Shown piece after piece: positions 59,915 through 64,000 of a stretch of 64,000 nt of DNA. Position numbers and translations under genes: made by a program. The stretch's first letter is position 1. Every line of letters starts with the position of its first letter. This DNA comes from an uncultured Bacteroidales bacterium (GTDB lineage Bacteria > Bacteroidota > Bacteroidia > Bacteroidales > Muribaculaceae). The DNA is taken from the NCBI GenBank assembly GCA_902800715.1, contig CADCFN010000004.1:124001-188000 (forward strand). The letters run 5' to 3'. The notes under the pieces were generated by a model that ran no database searches, was not told the origin of the DNA, and saw nothing but the letters and a program-made list of their open reading frames with translations.

Positions 59915-60787
59915 TTAGAGGGTGGCGTCGCTTTCCTGGAAGGTGGTAGCGCGGCGCACATCGCCCGTCTGGTAACCGAGTTTGAACCACTTCATGCGCT
60001 GTGCGCTGGTGCCGTGGGTGAAACTCTCGGGTTGTGCGTAGCCCTGTGCGCGCTTCTGCAGGTAGTCGTCACCAATCTTTTGGGCGCAGTCGATGGCCTC
60101 CAACAGGTCTTGGTCACTGATGGAACCGAAGATTCGGCTCTCGTAGTGTGCCCAAACGCCGGCATAGAAGTCTGCCATCAGCTCCAGTCTCACGCTGTAC
60201 TTGTTGGCGTCGGTCTGGTTGGTGGCCTGCATCTTGCGGTGTGCCTTATCGAGGGTACCCATCAGGTACTCGATGTGGTGTCCCACCTCGTGGGCGATAA
60301 CGTAGGCTTTAGCCAAACTGGAGTTGTCGCCTTTCACGCCGAGTTGCTTGTCCATGGTCTGGAAGAAAGCCAAATCGAGATAAACCTTCTGGTCTCCAGA
60401 GCAGTAGAACGGTCCCATGGCAGCCTGTCCCTGGCCGCAGGCGGTCTGTGTGCTGCCAGTGTAGAGTACCAGCGTTGGAGCGGGATACTGGCCGATGCCA
60501 TACTCCTTGAAAATCTGTGCCCAGATGTCCTCGGTACTTGCCATTACCTGTCTTGAGAAGGTGGCGAGTTCTTCTTCCTCGGGGGTGAATTCGGTTTGTC
60601 CTCCTTCGGTTTGCATACCCATTCCGCCAGCCTGTTGCAACACATCACCGATGTTTCCACCCATCAGCAGGGTAATGAGTCCGGCGATAATCAGTCCGCC
60701 GATACCGCCCAGACCAATCTTGGCACCAGTGCCCATACCGCGGCGATCTTCAACATTTTCGCTTTCGCGTCTTCCTTCAAGTCTCAT
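59915..60787 (-). CDS. YpfJ/KPN_02809-family neutral zinc metallopeptidase
   Basis: 290 residues. A short basic N-terminus (MRLEGRRESENVEDRRGMG) and one membrane span (about 24-44, Gly/Ile-rich) are followed by the putative metallopeptidase domain (PF04228) with zinc motif AHEVGHHIEYLMG and a downstream ELMADFYAGVWAHY glutamate region. The N-terminal anchor and C-terminal GTSAQRMKWFKLGYQTGD are typical. Role unknown; membrane-bound, domain outside the cytoplasm by family analogy. Confidence 0.9.
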   Translation of the reverse strand: MRLEGRRESENVEDRRGMGTGAKIGLGGIGGLIIAGLITLLMGGNIGDVLQQAGGMGMQTEGGQTEFTPEEEELATFSRQVMASTEDIWAQIFKEYGIGQYPAPTLVLYTGSTQTACGQGQAAMGPFYCSGDQKVYLDLAFFQTMDKQLGVKGDNSSLAKAYVIAHEVGHHIEYLMGTLDKAHRKMQATNQTDANKYSVRLELMADFYAGVWAHYESRIFGSISDQDLLEAIDCAQKIGDDYLQKRAQGYAQPESFTHGTSAQRMKWFKLGYQTGDVRRATTFQESDATL

Positions 60788-60967
60788 AGTGATAAAGATA
60801 TTATTAGTTGTTAATATTCCTTCAAAGAGTGCAAATTTAATGTTTTTTTCGATAAACCATCATTTTTTCGTTCTTTTTTCTGAGAAATCACCATCGATTT
60901 GCAATCGTTTTCGGGCAAATGGTTGAAAAAGTGGATGAAAAAAAGTCGATAATTGTCGGTAATGGTG

Positions 60968-60975
60968 TACCTTTG
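60968..60975 (+). promoter_or_regulatory. -7 element of glgB
   Basis: TACCTTTG, about 30 bp before ATG 61005. A -33 element is not clear. Confidence 0.65.
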
Positions 60976-61004
60976 TAGTCATCACCAACATAGAATTGTG
61001 CGAT

Positions 61005-63074
61005 ATGAGAAAGAAAAAGAATCTTGCAATCATCAACGATGACCCATGGCTGGAGCCTTATAGTGAAGCCATCAACGGTCGCCACCAGGATGCTATGAAC
61101 AAAATCGCCGAGCTCACCGGTGGCTCGGGCAACCTTGTGGAGTTTGCCAACGCCTACAACTATTATGGTCTGCATCACACCCCCGGAGGCGGGTGGGTCT
61201 TCCGTGAATGGGCGCCCAATGCTACCGAGATTTATCTCATCGGGCAGTTCAATGACTGGCGCGAGTGTGCCCCCTACCGTCTCAAACGCCTTGACAACGG
61301 CAATTGGGAAATCGTGTTGCCCGAGCGTGCGCTGCGCCATGGTGACCTGTACAAACTGCGCATTCACTGGCAGGGTGGGGAAGGCGAGCGCATCCCAGCC
61401 TATGCCACGCGTGTAGTGCAGGACGAGAAGACCTACATCTTCTCGGCACAAGTGTGGAACCCAGCCACCCCCTACGAGTTCAAGGTGCAGAACTTTGTTC
61501 CCAACACGTCCCCGCTGCTGATTTACGAGTGCCACATCGGCATGGCGCAGAATCGCGAGGGCGTGGGCACCTACGAGGAGTTCCGCGTGAACATATTGCC
61601 CCGCATCGTTGCCGACGGTTACAATGCCATCCAGATTATGGCTATCCAGGAACATCCCTATTATGGTTCCTTTGGCTACCATGTGTCGAGTTTCTATGCC
61701 GCCTCGTCGCGGTTTGGCACGCCTGAGGATTTGAAGCACCTCATCGACGATGCCCACAGCCAGGGTATAGCGGTTATTATGGATATCGTCCACTCCCATG
61801 CAGTGAAGAACGAGGTCGAGGGCCTGGGTTGTTTTGATGGCACAGGTGACCTTTACTTCTATGGTGACGACAAGCGTGAGCATCCCGCGTGGGACTCGCT
61901 GTGCTTTGACTATGGCAAGAATGCCGTGTTGAATTTCCTGCTGTCTAACTGCAAGTTCTGGCTCGAGGAGTACAAGTTTGACGGTTTCCGCTTCGACGGC
62001 GTGACCTCGATGCTGTACTACAGCCACGGCTTGGGGCAGGCCTTCGGTAGCTATGATGACTACTACAATGGCAGTCAGGACACCAATGCTATCACCTACC
62101 TGACGCTTGCCAACGAACTCATCCACACCATCAATCCCCATGCCATCACCATCGCCGAGGAGATGAGCGGCATGCCTGGCTTGGCACGCAGTTTCAAGGA
62201 CGGCGGTATCGGCTTTGACTACCGCATGGCGATGGGTATCCCCGACTATTGGATTAAGACCATCAAGGAACGCAAGGACGAGGACTGGCTTCCCACTTCC
62301 ATCATTTGGGAACTGACCAACCGCCGCGACGACGAGAAGACGGTTTCCTATGCTGAGAGTCACGACCAGGCCCTCGTGGGCGACAAGACCATCATCTTCC
62401 GCCTCATTGACAAGGAGATGTACTGGCACATGATGACCGATGACCATGACGGCACTGTGGACCGTGGCATGGCGTTGCACAAGATGATACGCCTCGTGAC
62501 CGCCTCGCTCATCAACGGCGCCTACCTCAACTTCATGGGCAACGAGTGGGGACATCCCGAGTGGATTGACTTCCCCCGCGAGGGTAACGGCTGGAGTTAC
62601 AAGTATGCCCGTCGCCAATGGGATCTCGTGGACCGCGAGGACCTGAAATACCAGTTCCTCAACAACTGGGACAACGACATGATTCACCTCATCGGTGGCG
62701 TCAAGGGCTTCGAGGCGCTGCCCGTGCGCAAGCTGTGGGACAAGGATGATGACCAGGTACTGGCTTATATGCGTGGTGACCTTGCGTTCGTGTTCAACTT
62801 CAGCCCCAACCGTTCCCACGTGGACTATCCTATCCTGGCTCCGGAGGGCGAGTATGTGAATGTGTTCGATAGCGACAATCCCCGCTATGGTGGCTATGGT
62901 AACATCGACGAGGGTGTCAAGCATCTGACCGAGCATGACGGTCTCTATGCTCCCCACCACCTGGGTTGGCTCAAGCTATATCTGCCTGCCCGCAGTGCCC
63001 AGGTGCTGCGTCTCAAACCGGCTCGTAAGCCCCGCAAGCCAGTCGCCCGCAAAGCACCGGCGAAGAAGAAATAA
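61005..63074 (+). CDS. glgB: 1,4-alpha-glucan branching enzyme (GH13_8 type)
   Basis: 689 residues from ATG 61005 (a TTG at 60996 is less likely). The CBM48 domain (about 55-160, GWVFREWAPNATEIYLIGQFNDW) is followed by the GH13 barrel (about 200-560) with the nucleophile in FDGFRFDGVTSM (D331), the acid in TIAEEMSGMPG (E385/E386) and YAESHDQAL. The C-terminal beta domain ends in a basic tail (ARKPRKPVARKAPAKKK). It resembles the eukaryote-type branching enzymes usual in Bacteroidota. No other glycogen genes are in the window. Confidence 0.95.
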   Translation: MRKKKNLAIINDDPWLEPYSEAINGRHQDAMNKIAELTGGSGNLVEFANAYNYYGLHHTPGGGWVFREWAPNATEIYLIGQFNDWRECAPYRLKRLDNGNWEIVLPERALRHGDLYKLRIHWQGGEGERIPAYATRVVQDEKTYIFSAQVWNPATPYEFKVQNFVPNTSPLLIYECHIGMAQNREGVGTYEEFRVNILPRIVADGYNAIQIMAIQEHPYYGSFGYHVSSFYAASSRFGTPEDLKHLIDDAHSQGIAVIMDIVHSHAVKNEVEGLGCFDGTGDLYFYGDDKREHPAWDSLCFDYGKNAVLNFLLSNCKFWLEEYKFDGFRFDGVTSMLYYSHGLGQAFGSYDDYYNGSQDTNAITYLTLANELIHTINPHAITIAEEMSGMPGLARSFKDGGIGFDYRMAMGIPDYWIKTIKERKDEDWLPTSIIWELTNRRDDEKTVSYAESHDQALVGDKTIIFRLIDKEMYWHMMTDDHDGTVDRGMALHKMIRLVTASLINGAYLNFMGNEWGHPEWIDFPREGNGWSYKYARRQWDLVDREDLKYQFLNNWDNDMIHLIGGVKGFEALPVRKLWDKDDDQVLAYMRGDLAFVFNFSPNRSHVDYPILAPEGEYVNVFDSDNPRYGGYGNIDEGVKHLTEHDGLYAPHHLGWLKLYLPARSAQVLRLKPARKPRKPVARKAPAKKK

Positions 63075-63100
63075 CTGTTGATACACAGTTAGTTTACAAC

Positions 63101-63143
63101 AAGAATGGTGGACTTCATTTTTCATTGAAAGTCCACCATTCTT
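63101..63143. terminator. Convergent terminator glgB / U32 gene
   Basis: A perfect 15-bp stem AAGAATGGTGGACTT / AAGTCCACCATTCTT with a 13-nt T-rich loop, between two converging genes. Confidence 0.9.
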
Positions 63144-63158
63144 GTGTTGTAATATCTG

Positions 63159-64000
63159 CTACTCGCAGGCGTTTGTGGAGTTTTGTGCAGTGGCGTCTTT
63201 GGGGACGACAGGACTCCACAGGTAGAGTTTGTCGCTGGGGCGGATTTTCTCGGACACAGCGATGGAGAAGTGCTCGCCCTTGACGGTCTTCTCGACGGGT
63301 TTGAGGTCCACGCGGATTTCCTCGATGGTCAAGGGAATGGCGCCCGTGGTGGGACCGATAATCCACACCTCGTCGCCCACGTGCAGTTCGCCCGCCTCCA
63401 TGAGGAACTCAGCGACACCGAGTTTGCTGTAGTAGCGGATGCCCTTGGCGGCATAGACTTTTACCCTTGTCGCGCTGGAGCCGTATTTTGCCGACCATTC
63501 GCCCAGGCGCTGCCCCATGTAGTAGCCGTCCCAGAAACCGCGGTTGAAGACCTTTGCCAGCCGCTCGTTCCAGTTATTGATGCGCTCCTCGGTATAGGTG
63601 CCGTCGCAGATGGCCCGCAGTGCCTCGTCATAGCATCCGACCACCGTGCGCACATATTCCGAGCCGCGAGCCCGTCCTTCGATTTTGAACACCGTCACTC
63701 CGGCATCTACCATCTTGTTGAGGAAGTGGATGGTCTTGAGGTCCTTGGGCGACATGATGTATTTGTTCTCGATAGCGAGTTCATCGCCGTTCACCAGGTC
63801 GGTAACCAGGTAGCCGCGTCGGCAAATCTGTCGGCATGCGCCACGGTTGGCGCTGGTATTCTCCTGATGCAGGCTCATGTAGCACTTGCCGCTCACTGCC
63901 ATGCACAAGGCACCGTGGCAGAACATCTCCAGCCTGACGCGCTCGCCGTGAGGCCCGCGAACGTCATTTTCCTCGATGAAACCGGTGATTTTTTTGACCT
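63159..64000 (-). CDS. U32 family protein (5' partial)
   Basis: The frame is open from the window edge to the stop at 63159; the ATG at 63926 is internal. The U32 signature EMFCHGALC-x3-SGKC-x-MS is followed by further cysteines (RGACRQICRRGY) as in TrhP/RlhA. These are FeS-dependent tRNA or rRNA hydroxylation enzymes, originally called collagenase-like peptidases. A C-terminal beta-barrel (about the last 90 residues) is present. Likely acts in the cytoplasm on RNA; which RNA cannot be told from this part. Confidence 0.9.
   Translation of the reverse strand, partial: VKKITGFIEENDVRGPHGERVRLEMFCHGALCMAVSGKCYMSLHQENTSANRGACRQICRRGYLVTDLVNGDELAIENKYIMSPKDLKTIHFLNKMVDAGVTVFKIEGRARGSEYVRTVVGCYDEALRAICDGTYTEERINNWNERLAKVFNRGFWDGYYMGQRLGEWSAKYGSSATRVKVYAAKGIRYYSKLGVAEFLMEAGELHVGDEVWIIGPTTGAIPLTIEEIRVDLKPVEKTVKGEHFSIAVSEKIRPSDKLYLWSPVVPKDATAQNSTNACE

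Noticed and set aside
60888-62960. 690-codon open frame antisense to glgB
   Set aside because: Shadow of a conserved enzyme; composition (His/Val/Gly-rich) is typical of reverse-frame reading.

Overview
The window looks like chromosomal DNA of a gut-type member of the Bacteroidales (Bacteroidota), most like Muribaculaceae or Prevotellaceae. The reasons are: promoters of the TAnnTTTG (-7) / TTG or TTTG (-33) type, no obvious Shine-Dalgarno sites, a TonB-dependent receptor system, many secreted proteins ending in dockerin repeats or in a Por-type sorting tail, and Bacteroidota-restricted families (DUF4876, DUF6850, DUF3667, Cthe_2159-like). The family and genus are inferred. Most genes are GC-balanced; two (18747-20531 and 58152-59774) are clearly AT-richer and probably acquired.

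Layout. 1-1720: LytS-type histidine kinase (5' end outside) and LytTR regulator. 2330-5035: large secreted starch-binding-like protein. 5251-8793: pheT behind a tandem promoter-like repeat, then yebC. 8895-12026 (minus): dtd, a NatAB-like ABC exporter and a 28-residue membrane peptide with its own promoter and terminator. 12319-18301 (minus): two tandem M16 zinc peptidases. 18400-21000: AT-rich island with a DEDDh exonuclease fused to unusual repeats, flanked by hairpin-rich DNA. 21007-23572 (minus): rearranged lipoprotein cluster with a 541-bp tandem duplication. 23621-26783 (minus): a second 28-residue peptide and a YtrA-type GntR/ABC operon with a near-consensus operator. 26917-27142: MITE-like inverted-repeat element. 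27244-43194: secreted and surface proteins (five dockerin or tail proteins, a Cthe_2159-like beta-helix protein, and a TonB receptor/DUF4876/DUF6850 operon). 43274-48647 (minus): mfd and a CtpA protease. 48836-49026: tRNA-Asn and a broken second copy. 49047-58127: housekeeping and membrane genes, including an alanine symporter, ribH, a TPR-GDPD fusion, a KdsD-like isomerase, a DUF721 gene, recF and pgeF. 58152-64000: a phosphoethanolamine-transferase-like enzyme, a YpfJ-like metallopeptidase, glgB and a partial U32 protein.

Three observations stand out. (1) Two unlinked 28-codon ORFs encode similar single-span membrane peptides (METQ.../MEKQ...), each near an ABC transporter; the first has a complete transcription unit of its own. 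(2) The NatAB-like operon and both M16 peptidases share an ECF-sigma-like promoter, GTAGTTT-N15-CGTCTAA, with identical spacing, which suggests a small envelope-stress-type regulon. (3) The AT-rich exonuclease carries a PEGA-like N-terminus and three tandem copies of a ~97-residue C-terminal module that I do not recognise.
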